Positions 48,007 to 57,149 of a DNA stretch of 64,000 nt are shown here, piece after piece. Where the stretch lies: contig NZ_QAYE01000001.1 of NCBI RefSeq assembly GCF_003053745.1, positions 124,001 to 188,000 on the forward strand. The letters run 5' to 3'. Within the stretch, counting starts at the first letter, position 1, and each line of letters begins with the position of its first letter. The position numbers were made by a program, and so were the translations under genes. The notes beneath the pieces are model-generated. The model did no database searches and was not told the origin of the DNA. It worked only from the letters and a program-made list of their open reading frames with translations. This DNA comes from Sphingomonas faeni. Lineage in GTDB: Bacteria; Pseudomonadota; Alphaproteobacteria; Sphingomonadales; Sphingomonadaceae.

Positions 48007-49539
48007 CTAGCGCTGGCGACGGCGCAGGGCAACCGCGCTTGCGAGCATCAGCGCGGCGACGATCGCCGCTATCGCGTTGCCGACGCGCGAGAACAGCGTG
48101 GGGGGCAGCGCGGACGGCATCAGCTGCTCGATCGCACCCGCGGTCTCGTGCGGGACGGTCGCGACGAGGCGGCCATCGGCGGCGATGATCGCGGAAATGC
48201 CGGTGGGGGTGGCGCGAAGGATCGGCAGCCCTTCCTCGATCGCGCGCATCCGGGCCTGGGCGAGATGCTGTGGCGGACCCCATTTGCCGAACCAGGCATC
48301 GTTCGACGGATTGAACAGGATGCGCGGACGATGCGCGCGATCCACGACCTCACCCGAGAAGATGATCTCGTAGCAGATCTGCATGCCGATCGAACCGAAG
48401 CCGGGCAGCGTCAGGTTCGCAGGACCCTTGCCCGACGTGAAGTCGATGTCGCCGGGGACGAGCCGCGCAAGCCCGAGCGGCTTCAGTAGCCACGGCATCG
48501 GGAGATATTCGCCGTATGGCACGAGGTGCGCCTTGTCGTAGCGGCCACGCAGCCGAGCCTGCGCATCGAGCGCGAACACCGAATTGGCCGCGCCGGAGAT
48601 CTGATCCTTCGCGTTGAACTCAAGCGCGGTGCCGCCGATCAACAGGATGTCGTCGGGCCCCAGCAGCCGCGCCATGCGGCGGCGAAGGTAGAGCGGGCTC
48701 GACCAGCCATAGGCGTAGAACGGGTAGCCGTCCTCGACGTAATCACGGACGACGCCCTCGGGCCAGACGACGAGGCGGGGAGTAGCGCCGCCTTGGCCAG
48801 ACAGCTTTTCGAGCGCGGTAAGGACGCGCTCGCCGTCGGTCTCGCTGCGGTCTTCCTGGCCAATGTCGGGTTGGACCACGCGGACCAGAGGCGTGCCGGG
48901 AGCGGGCGGCGGTGCATTCGTCCAGAGCGCGGACAGTGCTGCGAGACCGAGCGCTGGAAGCGCGACGGCTGGCAGTGTCCAACGGCGTACCGCGAGCATC
49001 AGCAGCGCGCCCGCGGCGAGGATCGTCACACCCGACAGGGCATAGGTCCCGATCCACGCGGACAGCCGCGCGACGCCGATCGCGGGGAGCCAGACGACGC
49101 TCAGCGGATCCCAGGCATAGCCGGTGAACAGCGTCGCGCGCAGCCACTCGGTCGCGATCCAGGCGGCGGCGAAGACGAACACGAACGTCGCGTCGGGGAC
49201 GCCGGGCCGTCGTGCGATCCGCCAGGCGAGCGCGGCCGCAAGCATCGGGTAGAGCGCGAGGTAGAGCGCGAGACCGACTGCGGCAAAATACCCGAGCACC
49301 GGCGGCATCGCATCCTGGAAGTCGAACGCATGCTGGAACCAGTTGTTGTTCACGGTGAAATGCCCGACCCCGAACACCCACCCGCGCCACAGTGCGCTGC
49401 GAAGGGTCGGTGCGTCGTGGACGATCCTCATCCACAGCGCGAACGCGACGAGCGTCAGCGGCCAGAGATCGAGCGGAGCGAACCCGGTTGCGGCAAGCGC
49501 ACCGAGCACGAGGCAGGCGAGGGCAGGGTAACGGTTCAC
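48007..49539 (-). CDS. lnt: Apolipoprotein N-acyltransferase
   Basis: A 510-residue inner-membrane enzyme that adds the third acyl chain to lipoproteins. About seven helices lie in the first 220 residues. The nitrilase-like domain carries the catalytic set Glu (VVWPEG), Lys (GRYDKAHLVPYGEYLP) and Cys (GMQICYEIIF). The start is taken as the GTG at 49539 (VNRYPALACLVLGALAATGF), where family similarity begins. The same frame continues about 100 codons upstream, but those codons are read through palindromic repeats and are not protein-like. Confidence 0.95.
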   Translation of the reverse strand: MNRYPALACLVLGALAATGFAPLDLWPLTLVAFALWMRIVHDAPTLRSALWRGWVFGVGHFTVNNNWFQHAFDFQDAMPPVLGYFAAVGLALYLALYPMLAAALAWRIARRPGVPDATFVFVFAAAWIATEWLRATLFTGYAWDPLSVVWLPAIGVARLSAWIGTYALSGVTILAAGALLMLAVRRWTLPAVALPALGLAALSALWTNAPPPAPGTPLVRVVQPDIGQEDRSETDGERVLTALEKLSGQGGATPRLVVWPEGVVRDYVEDGYPFYAYGWSSPLYLRRRMARLLGPDDILLIGGTALEFNAKDQISGAANSVFALDAQARLRGRYDKAHLVPYGEYLPMPWLLKPLGLARLVPGDIDFTSGKGPANLTLPGFGSIGMQICYEIIFSGEVVDRAHRPRILFNPSNDAWFGKWGPPQHLAQARMRAIEEGLPILRATPTGISAIIAADGRLVATVPHETAGAIEQLMPSALPPTLFSRVGNAIAAIVAALMLASAVALRRRQR

Positions 49540-49626
49540 GCTCGTGCTATGGCGTGGCGGAAGGGGCCGGGCAATGTTTTCGGTGTGATGGGGCGGGGGG
49601 ATGAGGAGCGCCTCACGGCATCTAGA

Positions 49627-49732
49627 ACCACCCCGGCGAAGGCCGGGGCCCAATTGGAAAGGTGGTCGTAACGAAGCGCTACCCTCCGTTAGCAACGTCC
49701 CCCAATTGGGCCCCGGCCTTCGCCGGGGTGGT
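49627..49732. repeat. Family A palindromic intergenic element, copy 2
   Basis: A 106-bp unit with about 31-bp inverted ends (ACCACCCCGGCGAAGGCCGG) and an internal spacer containing CGTAACGAAGCGC and TCCGTTAGCAACGTCC. It is related along its whole length to copies 1 and 3. It lies in the divergent gap between lnt and the VOC gene, about 90 bp before the lnt start. Confidence 0.88.
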
Positions 49733-49763
49733 GCAGTGTGAGGGGGAGGGCGCCCGCCCAAAG

Positions 49764-49822
49764 CTTGTTCTCCCGCGAAGGCGGGAGCCCAAACTGGGCT
49801 CCCGCCTTCGCGGGAGAACAAG
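49764..49822. repeat. Family B palindromic intergenic element, copy 2
   Basis: A 59-bp palindrome, CTTGTTCTCCCGCGAAGGCG to CGCGGGAGAACAAG, the same length as copy 1 at 9622-9680 and differing at few positions. It lies 31 bp from a family A copy; in copy 1 the order of A and B is reversed. With family A this accounts for most of the 366-bp gap 49540-49905, which otherwise shows no gene. Confidence 0.88.
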
Positions 49823-49905
49823 AGAGGGCCACCGTCCCGGTAGGTGAAAGCACCCACGCAATCCCCCGGCTCGACGAACCTACCTTCCCGACCTATCTTC
49901 CCCGA

Positions 49906-50325
49906 ATGACCCTACGCCCCTTCCACCTAGCCTTCCCGGTCCACGACCTGACCGCCGCCCGCACCTTCTACGGCGCCACCCTCGGCTGCCGCGAAGGCCG
50001 CTCCAGCGACCACTGGATCGACTTCGACCTGTTCGGCCACCAGATCGTTGCGCATCTCGACCCCGCCGCCAAGCCCGTCGCGGTCGAGAACGCGGTCGAC
50101 GGCCACGCCGTCCCGGTCCCGCATTTCGGCGTCGTCCTGACGATGGACGACTGGACTGCGCTGTCGGAGCGAGTCACCGCCGCCGGCGTCCGGTTCGGGA
50201 TCGCGCCGTACATCCGCTTCAAGGGCGAGCCCGGCGAGCAGGCGACAATGTTCTTTCTCGATCCCAGCGGCAACGCACTCGAGTTCAAGGCGTTCGCCAA
50301 CGACGACATGATTTTCGCGACTTAA
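49906..50325 (+). CDS. VOC-family (glyoxalase/bleomycin-resistance fold) protein
   Basis: A 139-residue protein with two beta-alpha-beta modules: [20 protein letters not shown] begins the first, and [20 protein letters not shown] begins the second, ending [15 protein letters not shown]. The metal-ligand positions (His in the first strand, Glu in the last) are present, so it may be a dioxygenase or lyase; the substrate is unknown. The ATG at 49906 matches the start of the fold; the frame to 49738 crosses repeats. Confidence 0.85.
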   Translation: MTLRPFHLAFPVHDLTAARTFYGATLGCREGRSSDHWIDFDLFGHQIVAHLDPAAKPVAVENAVDGHAVPVPHFGVVLTMDDWTALSERVTAAGVRFGIAPYIRFKGEPGEQATMFFLDPSGNALEFKAFANDDMIFAT

Positions 50326-50334
50326 GGAATAGAC

Positions 50335-50637
50335 ATGGGCACTCCCATCACCGTCGACGTCCCTCATCAGCTCGGCAAGGCAGCGGTCCGCGCGCGGCTC
50401 GACGGGGGGATCGGCAAGATCAGCGACAAGATCCCCGGCGGGTCGGTGACTGAGCAGCGCTGGGATGGCGATACGCTGCACTTCACCGTCCAGGCGATGG
50501 GCCAGACGATCGCGAGCGCGGTCACCGTGTTCGAGACCAACGTCCACGCTGTCGTCGACCTGCCCGGCATCCTCGGCCTGTTCGCGGGCAAGGTCCAGGA
50601 CATGATCCGCAAGGAAGCACCAAAGCTCCTGCGCTGA
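50335..50637 (+). CDS. Polyhydroxyalkanoic acid system family small protein
   Basis: A 100-residue protein. ITVDVPHQLGKAAVRARLDG at the N-terminus and LPGILGLFAGKVQDMIRKEA at the C-terminus match the PHA granule-region family (TIGR02610-type). Members occur near PHA or lipid genes; the function is undefined. It starts nine bases after the VOC stop, likely in the same transcript. Confidence 0.8.
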   Translation: MGTPITVDVPHQLGKAAVRARLDGGIGKISDKIPGGSVTEQRWDGDTLHFTVQAMGQTIASAVTVFETNVHAVVDLPGILGLFAGKVQDMIRKEAPKLLR

Positions 50638-50639
50638 AA

Positions 50640-51164
50640 TCAGGCCGGCGCGCGTCGATACAGCTCGAACGCCGCCTTTGCGCCGACGATGGCCTGCTCG
50701 ACCCAGGCCTCGTCGGCGGGCTCGTCGTCGATCGCGGCAAGCAACGCGCGCCACTCGCCGGACAGATGCTTCGCCCCGAGATAGGCCGAGGGCATCCCGT
50801 CGGGCACCGACCGCGACAACATGATACCGCCGAGCCGCGACCCCTCGACGACATACATCGCGCCCCACCCGGCGGCAGCGCTCGCCGGGACGTCGAACGT
50901 CATCGGCGTCGGCATATCTTCACCCAGCGCCGCAAGATCCTCGGCAAGCGCGCCGCCCCGCGACCGAACCGCCGCCAGCCCCGGAATTGCGGCCAGCCAC
51001 GCCTCGACCGCCGGCAACGCCCTGGCATGCGCGATCAGGAACGCGCGGTAATCGTCCGCATCGGTCAGGTCGTAGCGCCCGAACCCGGCATCGACCGCGT
51101 CGTGATCGCTCGCCGTCGCGCTCCGCAGTCGCGCAACGGTGGAAACCACATCGGTCAACAGCAA
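50640..51164 (-). CDS. Biliverdin-producing heme oxygenase
   Basis: A 174-residue all-helical heme oxygenase. RLRSATASDHDAVDAGFGRY contains His21 in the proximal heme-ligand position, and GAMYVVEGSRLGGIMLSR is the distal-helix signature. It opens heme to biliverdin, iron and CO, serving iron release or phytochrome chromophore supply. The likely start is TTG at 51164 with GGGGGACG upstream, overlapping the YbdD gene by ten bases. GTG at 51149 is an alternative. Third in an overlapping set with cstA and ybdD, an unusual partnership. Confidence 0.85.
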   Translation of the reverse strand: MLLTDVVSTVARLRSATASDHDAVDAGFGRYDLTDADDYRAFLIAHARALPAVEAWLAAIPGLAAVRSRGGALAEDLAALGEDMPTPMTFDVPASAAAGWGAMYVVEGSRLGGIMLSRSVPDGMPSAYLGAKHLSGEWRALLAAIDDEPADEAWVEQAIVGAKAAFELYRRAPA

Positions 51165-51343
51165 CGTCCCCCGCCCTTGCTGCCGTACCGTGCCTCCTGC
51201 CGGTCACGGAAGAACGCGCGTTCGTCCATCGGCGCGTGGTCGGGATGGCGCTCGGCCATGTGCTGGCGGTAGGCGTCATAGGACGGCACGCCGACCATCA
51301 GCAGCGCGGTCTCGCGGGCCTTCGCGTAGAGTGCGCGGATCAT
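51155..51343 (-). CDS. YbdD/YjiX-family small protein
   Basis: A 62-residue protein. VGVPSYDAYRQHMAERHPDH and FFRDRQEARYG are family hallmarks. YbdD/YjiX accompanies CstA-type transporters and is reported to be needed for pyruvate uptake in enterobacteria. Its ATG overlaps the cstA stop (ATGA), so the two are coupled. Confidence 0.9.
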   Translation of the reverse strand: MIRALYAKARETALLMVGVPSYDAYRQHMAERHPDHAPMDERAFFRDRQEARYGSKGGGRCC

Positions 51344-53394
51344 TCCGCGGCCACCAGCTGCGGCGGGACTTCGGTCACCGTCGGCCGGTCGATCTTCAGC
51401 GCCGCCAGACAGGTACGGATGCCAAACAAGACGATCGACAGCACCACCGCCAGGAACAGCGCGCAAAGCCCCGCGTCGATTCGGTCGTTGAGCACAATCC
51501 GCTGCATTTCCGCCATCGTCTTGGCCAGCGCGAGCAACTCGCCCCGCGCTGCCGCATCCGCGAACTTCGAGGCGTGCGCGAGGAAGCCGATCCTCGGATC
51601 GCTCGCGAACAGCTTCATCAGCCCGGCGGTGATCGTGCACAGGCACAGCCACGCGGCGGGCAGGATCGTCACCCAAGCGTAGCGCTGCCGCTTCATCCGG
51701 AACAGCACCACGGTAGCCAGCACCAGCGCGACAGCCGCGAGCATCTGGTTCGAGATCCCGAACAGCGGCCACAGCGTGTTCACGCCGCCCAAGGGGTCGG
51801 TGACGCCCTGATACAGGAAGAACCCCCAGGCGATCACGCAGAGCGCGGTCGCGATCAGTCCCGGCACGATCGCCGAGGCGTTGCGGAACGACGGCACCGC
51901 GAGCCCGATCAGATCCTGCAACATGAACCGTCCGGCGCGCGTCCCCGCATCAACCGCGGTGAGGATGAACAGCGCCTCGAACAGGATCGCGAAGTGATAC
52001 CAGAACGCCTTCATCGCCTGCCCGCCGACGAGGTGGCTGAAGATCTCCGACATCGCCACCGCCAGCGTCGGCGCGCCGCCCGTCCGCGAGACGATCGTGG
52101 TTTCGCCGACGTCCTTCGCGGTCTGCGCGAGCAGTTCGGGCGTGATCGGGAAGCCCATCGCGGTGACCGCGGTCGCCGCCGAGGCGAAGTCGGTTCCAAC
52201 CACCGCGGCCGGGCTGTTCATCGCAAAATACACGCCGGGATCGAGGATCGACGCCCCGACCAGCGCCATGATCGCGACGAAGCTTTCCATCAGCATCGCG
52301 CCATAGCCGATGAACTGCGCGTCGCCTTCACTGGCGATGAGCTTCGGCGTGGTGCCGCTGGCGATCAGCGCGTGAAAGCCCGACACCGCGCCGCATGCGA
52401 TCGTGATGAACAGGAACGGGAAGAGCCCGCCCGACCAGACCGGGCCGCTGCCGTCGATGAACGGGGTCAGCGCAGGCATCCGCAGCGGTGGCGCGACGAC
52501 CGCGATACCGATCGCCAGCGCGACGATCGCGCCGATCTTGAGGAAGGTCGACAGGTAATCGCGCGGCGCGAGCAGCAGCCACACGGGCAGGACGGAGGCG
52601 ACCGCGCCATAGCCGACCATCAGCACGCAGAGCTGCACCGGGGTCAGCGTGAACAGCGGCGCGAGCATCGGCGACGCGGCGACCGTCCCGCCATAGACGA
52701 TCGCCGCGAGCAGTCCGATGACGCCGAGAACGGAGACTTCGCCGACCTTTCCGGGGCGAATCCAGCGCGTGTAGATGCCCATCAGGAACGCTAGCGGGAT
52801 CGTCGCGGCGACGGTGAACAGCCCCCACGGGCTGCCGGCAAGCGCGCGGACGACGATCAGCGCGAGCACGGCGAGGATGATGACCATGATCGCGAACGCA
52901 CCGATCAGCGCGATCACGCCGGGGATCGCGCCCATCTCCATGCGGATCAGTTCGCCGAGCGATCGCCCGTCGCGGCGCATCGAGATAAACAGGATCATGA
53001 AGTCCTGCACCGCACCGGCGAGGACGACGCCGGCTAGAATCCAGAGCGTGCCGGGAAGATAACCCATCTGCGCAGCGAGCACCGGGCCGACTAGGGGGCC
53101 GGCGCCGGCGATCGCAGCGAAATGGTGGCCGAATAGGACGTTGCGATCGGTCGCGACGTAGTCGAGGCCGTCGGCTCGGCGAAGGGCGGGGGTTTGCCGC
53201 GATGGATCGAGCTGCATGACGTGGCGGGCGATGTAGCGCGCGTAGAAGCGGTACGCGAACAGCTGGACCGAGACCGCCGCAGTGACGATCCACAACGCGT
53301 TGACATGCTCGCCGCGCTCGAACGCGACGACTGCCAGCGCGCAGGCTGCGAGCAGGGCGAGGGCGCCCCAGCCGATCTTCTCGCGTAATGTCAT
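51340..53394 (-). CDS. cstA: Carbon starvation protein A / pyruvate transporter
   Basis: A 684-residue membrane protein with about 16-18 helices. LDPSRQTPALRRADGLDYVA, then NVLFGHHFAAIAGAGPLVGP and SLGELIRMEMGAIPGVIALI are CstA family signatures. The family imports pyruvate and possibly peptides when carbon is short. Next comes ybdD, then heme oxygenase, by overlaps. The preceding gene on this strand is pyk, 554 bp upstream with repeats between them, so cstA probably has its own promoter. Confidence 0.95.
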   Translation of the reverse strand: MTLREKIGWGALALLAACALAVVAFERGEHVNALWIVTAAVSVQLFAYRFYARYIARHVMQLDPSRQTPALRRADGLDYVATDRNVLFGHHFAAIAGAGPLVGPVLAAQMGYLPGTLWILAGVVLAGAVQDFMILFISMRRDGRSLGELIRMEMGAIPGVIALIGAFAIMVIILAVLALIVVRALAGSPWGLFTVAATIPLAFLMGIYTRWIRPGKVGEVSVLGVIGLLAAIVYGGTVAASPMLAPLFTLTPVQLCVLMVGYGAVASVLPVWLLLAPRDYLSTFLKIGAIVALAIGIAVVAPPLRMPALTPFIDGSGPVWSGGLFPFLFITIACGAVSGFHALIASGTTPKLIASEGDAQFIGYGAMLMESFVAIMALVGASILDPGVYFAMNSPAAVVGTDFASAATAVTAMGFPITPELLAQTAKDVGETTIVSRTGGAPTLAVAMSEIFSHLVGGQAMKAFWYHFAILFEALFILTAVDAGTRAGRFMLQDLIGLAVPSFRNASAIVPGLIATALCVIAWGFFLYQGVTDPLGGVNTLWPLFGISNQMLAAVALVLATVVLFRMKRQRYAWVTILPAAWLCLCTITAGLMKLFASDPRIGFLAHASKFADAAARGELLALAKTMAEMQRIVLNDRIDAGLCALFLAVVLSIVLFGIRTCLAALKIDRPTVTEVPPQLVAAE

Positions 53395-53487
53395 TGCCTT
53401 CGCCCTCCCGCGCGGTCCGTCTGCGCGGCATCGCGTATTCAGGCGCGGAGCGCCAGCCCCGATGCAGGCACTAACGCCAGCACAGCC

Positions 53488-53592
53488 CCACCCCGGCGAA
53501 GGCCGGGGCCGAGTTGGAAAGGTCGAGATAATGGAGCGCCGACCTCAGTTAGCGACGTCCCCCAACTGGGCCCCGGCCTCCGCCGGGGTGGT
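53488..53592. repeat. Family A palindromic intergenic element, copy 3
   Basis: A 105-bp unit with ends CCACCCCGGCGAAGGCCGGG and the matching GCCTCCGCCGGGGTGGT, and an internal spacer with GATAATGGAGCGCC and GTTAGCGACGTCCCCC, homologous to copies 1 and 2. It lies in the 554-bp gap between pyk and cstA. The remainder of that gap (53593-53777) shows no gene or clear motif. Confidence 0.85.
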
Positions 53593-53777
53593 TGCTGGTA
53601 GTATGATAGCGCGCTGCCGGTTCGCGTTCTCGATCGGAACGGTTGGCCTGCAAAGCGCGCGCAGCATGCGGAACGGTGGACGCCAGAACGGTCCGGCATG
53701 ACGGGCAGAGTGGCGTTCGTTGGTGCCCCAGCCTGAATGCAGTGCTGATACGAGGCGGACGTACCTACACCAAGACC

Positions 53778-53854
53778 GTTCCCTCGCGGACGCGGGGGCC
53801 CAGCGGAATACCGTAGCGCACCGGTACCCTGGACCCCCGCCTTCGCGGGGGAAC
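53778..53854. repeat. Diverged family B-like palindrome
   Basis: A 77-bp inverted repeat. GTTCCCTCGCGGACGCGGGG at one end pairs with CCCCGCCTTCGCGGGGGAAC at the other around a 30-bp centre. The arms resemble family B (CGCCTTCGCGGG) but are not the same unit. It again lies near a family A copy. Confidence 0.75.
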
Positions 53855-53948
53855 AGTTGGGGCGGGGTCCACTTTCCCCATCACCGGGCTGTGCCTGCAT
53901 GGCAACGACCGGCAAGTCGCGCGCGCTGCCAGTTCAAGCCCCCCAAAC

Positions 53949-55412
53949 TCAAACCTGCGAATGATGCCCCTTGAGCTCATCGCCTACGATCCGCACCACG
54001 TGCAACACGTTGGTCGAGCCCGGCGTCCGGAACGGCACGCCCGCCAGCACGATCACCCGGTCGCCGGCCTTCGCCATCCCGTGCCGCAACGCCATCCGCT
54101 TCGACTTCGCCACCATGTCCTCGAACGACTCGACGTCGCGCGTATGCACCGCATGCGTCCCCCACAGCAGCCCGAGCCGCCGCGCGGTCTCATGGCTCGG
54201 CGTCAGCACCAGCAATGGCACCGAAGGCCGCTCACGCGCGATCCGGCGCGCGGTCGAACCTGAGGTCGTGAAGCAGATGATCGCCACCGCGGACACCGTC
54301 GCGGCGATGTTCTTTGCGGCCTCGGCGAGCGCATCCGCGGTCGTCGGATCTGGCTTCATCACGGTGAAGTGCATCCGGTCGCCGTGCTCGGGATCGCCCT
54401 CGACCGACACGCCGATCGCGTCCATCATCGCCACCGATTCGACCGGCCACGCGCCCGCCGCGCTCTCCGCCGACAGCATGATCGCATCCGCGCCGTCATA
54501 CACCGCGGTCGCGACGTCCGACACTTCCGCCCGCGTCGGCGACGGGGACGTAATCATCGATTCGAGCATCTGCGTCGCGACCACCACCGGGCGGCCCATC
54601 CGGCGCGAGACCTCGACGATGCGCTTCTGCAACGGCGGCACCTGCTGCGGCGGCAGCTCGACGCCGAGATCGCCGCGCGCGACCATCACGCCGTCACAGG
54701 CCTCGACGATCTCCTCGAGCCGCTCGATCGCCGCCGGCTTCTCGATCTTCGCCATCAGCGCCGCCTTGCCGCCGATCAGTTTGCGCGCTTCCCAGAGATC
54801 TTCCGGGCGCTGGACGAACGACAGCGCGATCCAGTCGACGCCCTGGTCGACTGCGAAGTCTAGATCGCTGCGATCCTTCTCGGTCAGGGCCGCCATCGGC
54901 AGCACGACGTCGGGGACGTTCAGCCCCTTGCTGTTCGACAACGCGCCGCCGACCTCGACCCGCGTCGTAATCTCGCGCGGGCTATGCGACACGACGCGAA
55001 GGACGAGCTTGCCGTCGTCGAGCAGCAGGCGGGCGCCCGGCTCGATCGCCGCGAAGATCTCGTCGTGTGGCAGTTCCACCCGCGTCGCGTCGCCCGGCGT
55101 CGGGTCGCGATCGAGCACGAAGGTGGAGCCGGTTTCGAGCACGGTCCGGCCGCCATCGAACTTGCCGACGCGCAGCTTCGGTCCCTGAAGATCGGCGAGG
55201 ATGGTCGACGGGCGACCATATTCCTTCTCCAGCGCGCGAATCGCCTGGATCACGGCGATCTTCGACTGTTGGTCGCCGTGGCTCATGTTGATTCGGAACG
55301 CGTCAGCGCCGGTACGGAATAGCGTCGCGATCATCTCGGGCGTGCTGCTGGCAGGGCCTAGCGTCGCGAGGATGCGGACTTTCCGCAAACGGGGAGCAAT
55401 GGCGTGGGTCAT
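53949..55412 (-). CDS. pyk: Pyruvate kinase
   Basis: A 487-residue glycolytic enzyme: phosphoenolpyruvate + ADP to pyruvate + ATP. ILATLGPASSTPEMI, FRINMSHG, ADLQGPKLRVGKF, the metal/PEP-binding MAKIEKPAAIERLEEI and MVARGDLGVELP are intact, followed by the C-terminal allosteric-type domain (TTSGSTARRIARERPSVPLL). The start at 55412 has AGGAAACG upstream; the open frame to 55856 adds non-homologous codons. It is followed by a long repeat-bearing gap. Confidence 0.97.
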   Translation of the reverse strand: MTHAIAPRLRKVRILATLGPASSTPEMIATLFRTGADAFRINMSHGDQQSKIAVIQAIRALEKEYGRPSTILADLQGPKLRVGKFDGGRTVLETGSTFVLDRDPTPGDATRVELPHDEIFAAIEPGARLLLDDGKLVLRVVSHSPREITTRVEVGGALSNSKGLNVPDVVLPMAALTEKDRSDLDFAVDQGVDWIALSFVQRPEDLWEARKLIGGKAALMAKIEKPAAIERLEEIVEACDGVMVARGDLGVELPPQQVPPLQKRIVEVSRRMGRPVVVATQMLESMITSPSPTRAEVSDVATAVYDGADAIMLSAESAAGAWPVESVAMMDAIGVSVEGDPEHGDRMHFTVMKPDPTTADALAEAAKNIAATVSAVAIICFTTSGSTARRIARERPSVPLLVLTPSHETARRLGLLWGTHAVHTRDVESFEDMVAKSKRMALRHGMAKAGDRVIVLAGVPFRTPGSTNVLHVVRIVGDELKGHHSQV

Positions 55413-55492
55413 GCGGTGCGTTTCCTGGGGGAGGTCTTTGCCGCGACGGGCCTTAAACCCTATCTCCGCGGGATCAACCACGGAGCACATGA

Positions 55493-55801
55493 ATGAACCC
55501 CGAAACCGACTCGCTCGATACGCTCGACGATGCCGTAGCGGCACAGGCCTTTCGCCGCCTGATCCGTCATCTCCGCCACCGCGAGGACGCGCAGAACGTC
55601 GACCTGATGGGTCTGGCCGGTTTTTGCCGCAACTGCCTGTCCGACTGGGTCGAGCAAGCGGGCGGTCTGTCGAAGGATGCCGCACGCGAGACGGTCTACG
55701 GGATGCCGTACGCAGAGTGGAAGGCGCATCACCAGGGTGACGCGACGCCTGAGCAGCTCGAACGGATGAAGGCGAGCGTCGCGAAGAACGCGGTGGTCTG
55801 A
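55493..55801 (+). CDS. DUF1244 domain protein
   Basis: A 102-residue cytoplasmic protein with the family signature VDLMGLAGFCRNCLSDWVEQ and a conserved YGMPYAEWKAHHQGDATPEQ tail. The family is widespread in alphaproteobacteria and structurally helical; its function is unknown. Divergent from pyk with an 80-bp gap. Confidence 0.92.
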   Translation: MNPETDSLDTLDDAVAAQAFRRLIRHLRHREDAQNVDLMGLAGFCRNCLSDWVEQAGGLSKDAARETVYGMPYAEWKAHHQGDATPEQLERMKASVAKNAVV

Positions 55802-55991
55802 GAACGGCTGCAATGGATTCGCGACGATCCCCCGCAGGGTCGCTTGAGCCGAACACGGTAAACGCCTAGACGCTGGCCCGCACCCAATTCGGCATGATTC
55901 AGGACGTCTCCGGACGGCGATCACCGGTGCGGGCTTGTATCTTGATTGGCTTTTGACCGGCGCGCGGGCGCTGGCGAGTGGGGAATTTTCG

Positions 55992-56258
55992 ATGTCTGAC
56001 GAACGGCAACACGGCATGGGCGGCGGCGCGGTCGCAGCGGACGAACTGCGCCTGCTGATCGAGCGCGCCGAGCGTCTCGAAGAAGAGAAGAAGGGTATTT
56101 CGGACGACATCAAGGACGTGATGGCCGAAGCCAAGGGCCGCGGTTACGATCCGAAGGCGATTCGGAAAATCCTGTCGATCCGGAAGAAGAAGAAGGAAGA
56201 GTATCAGGAGGAGGAAGCGATCCTCGAGGTATATCTCCAGGCGTTGGGGATGATCTGA
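55992..56258 (+). CDS. gapR: GapR-family nucleoid protein (DUF2312)
   Basis: An 88-residue basic/coiled-coil protein. The core [20 protein letters not shown], then [20 protein letters not shown] and [16 protein letters not shown] match Caulobacter GapR (DUF2312), an AT-rich, overtwisted-DNA-binding nucleoid protein that supports topology during replication. The ATG at 55992 is the natural start; the frame extends to 55935 without similarity. The family assignment is firm; the essential role is transferred from Caulobacter. Confidence 0.93.
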   Translation: MSDERQHGMGGGAVAADELRLLIERAERLEEEKKGISDDIKDVMAEAKGRGYDPKAIRKILSIRKKKKEEYQEEEAILEVYLQALGMI

Positions 56259-56344
56259 GTTTCGCCAGGGCGGTGAGACGGCCAAACGCGTCGGTTTTGA
56301 CGTGTTTAACAGAACTGTCATCGGTTGCGGATTAGTGTCCAGCT

Positions 56345-56773
56345 ATGACCATCCGTTTTCTCGCCGCCCTTGCGCTGGCCACTATGGCCGCCCCCGCCCA
56401 GTCGGATGAGGGGGCGGCCAACGCCAGCTTCTGCCAGCGGGTCGCAACCGAGCTCGGTATGAAGACGGCGAAACCGTCTGACGGCCACGCCGCATGGGAG
56501 CTGAAGACGCTCGGCGGCCTTGGTACCGCGCTGTTCGGTGGATCGAGCTATGTTTCGATGGGACTCGGTCCGGCTGAAGACTCGGTCATCACTAACGCAC
56601 GCCAATATGTCGATGCGTGTGCCAGCGTCGCCAACGGGATGGTATGCACTGTCACCGGGCCGGCGGAATTCCAGATTGGCGTGAAAGACCACATGGTCAA
56701 GATGCGCGCGAATGCAGGCGAGCGTGCACAGGTCAGCATGGTAAAGATGCGCATCCGATGCGAGGACCGTTGA
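56345..56773 (+). CDS. Hypothetical exported protein
   Basis: A 142-residue protein with a short signal peptide (MTIRFLAALALATMAAPAQS before DE). The mature part has four cysteines (FCQRV, VDACAS, MVCTVT, RIRCEDR), suggesting two disulfides, and ends in a beta-rich KMRANAGERAQVSMVKMRIR. No family recognised. Its stop overlaps the next gene's start region, so it is probably co-translated with the DUF1294 protein. Confidence 0.7.
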   Translation: MTIRFLAALALATMAAPAQSDEGAANASFCQRVATELGMKTAKPSDGHAAWELKTLGGLGTALFGGSSYVSMGLGPAEDSVITNARQYVDACASVANGMVCTVTGPAEFQIGVKDHMVKMRANAGERAQVSMVKMRIRCEDR

Positions 56774-57069
56774 CCGCGCCGAATATTGCGCTTGCTGTCG
56801 TCATGGGCGTCCTCTTTCTGGTGCTGGTCAACGTCATCACGGTCGCCGCGTTCGCGCTCGACAAGCGGCGATCATCGACTGGCGCGTGGCGTATTCCTGA
56901 ATCCCGCTTGCTCTGGTTCGCGGCACTTGGCGGCAGCCCGGGCGCGTTCTGGGCGCGCAATCGCTACCGGCACAAGACACGGAAGCAACCATTCGTCGGT
57001 CGGCTCCAGCTCATCGCGATGGTACAAGTCGGCGTCATCGCAGGTCTCGCCATCGCGTTCGCATTCTAG
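56758..57069 (+). CDS. DUF1294 small membrane protein
   Basis: A 103-residue protein with two or three helices. FALDKRRSSTGAWRIPESRL and LGGSPGAFWARNRYRHKTRK followed by PFVGRLQLI are DUF1294 hallmarks. Function unknown. The ATG at 56758 overlaps the upstream gene by 16 bases; a TTG at 56770 is an alternative. Confidence 0.85.
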   Translation: MRGPLTAPNIALAVVMGVLFLVLVNVITVAAFALDKRRSSTGAWRIPESRLLWFAALGGSPGAFWARNRYRHKTRKQPFVGRLQLIAMVQVGVIAGLAIAFAF

Positions 57070-57149
57070 GTTCGGCAACCGGCAGCGTCATTGCTGCACC
57101 TGAAGCTTAGGTGTATTGCCGTTATGCAACATTGCATCGGGGGGCAAGA

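Noticed and set aside
49540..49857. N-terminal extension of lnt of about 106 codons
   Set aside because: These codons are translated through family A and B palindromes, and lnt similarity starts at the GTG at 49539.
51139..52794. 551-codon frame opposite cstA
   Set aside because: Antisense shadow; the cstA, ybdD and heme oxygenase motifs on the other strand are unambiguous.
53439..53974. Two small frames in the pyk-cstA gap (53439-53915 minus, 53720-53974 plus)
   Set aside because: Both run through palindromic repeats, lack good ribosome sites and have no protein-like content.
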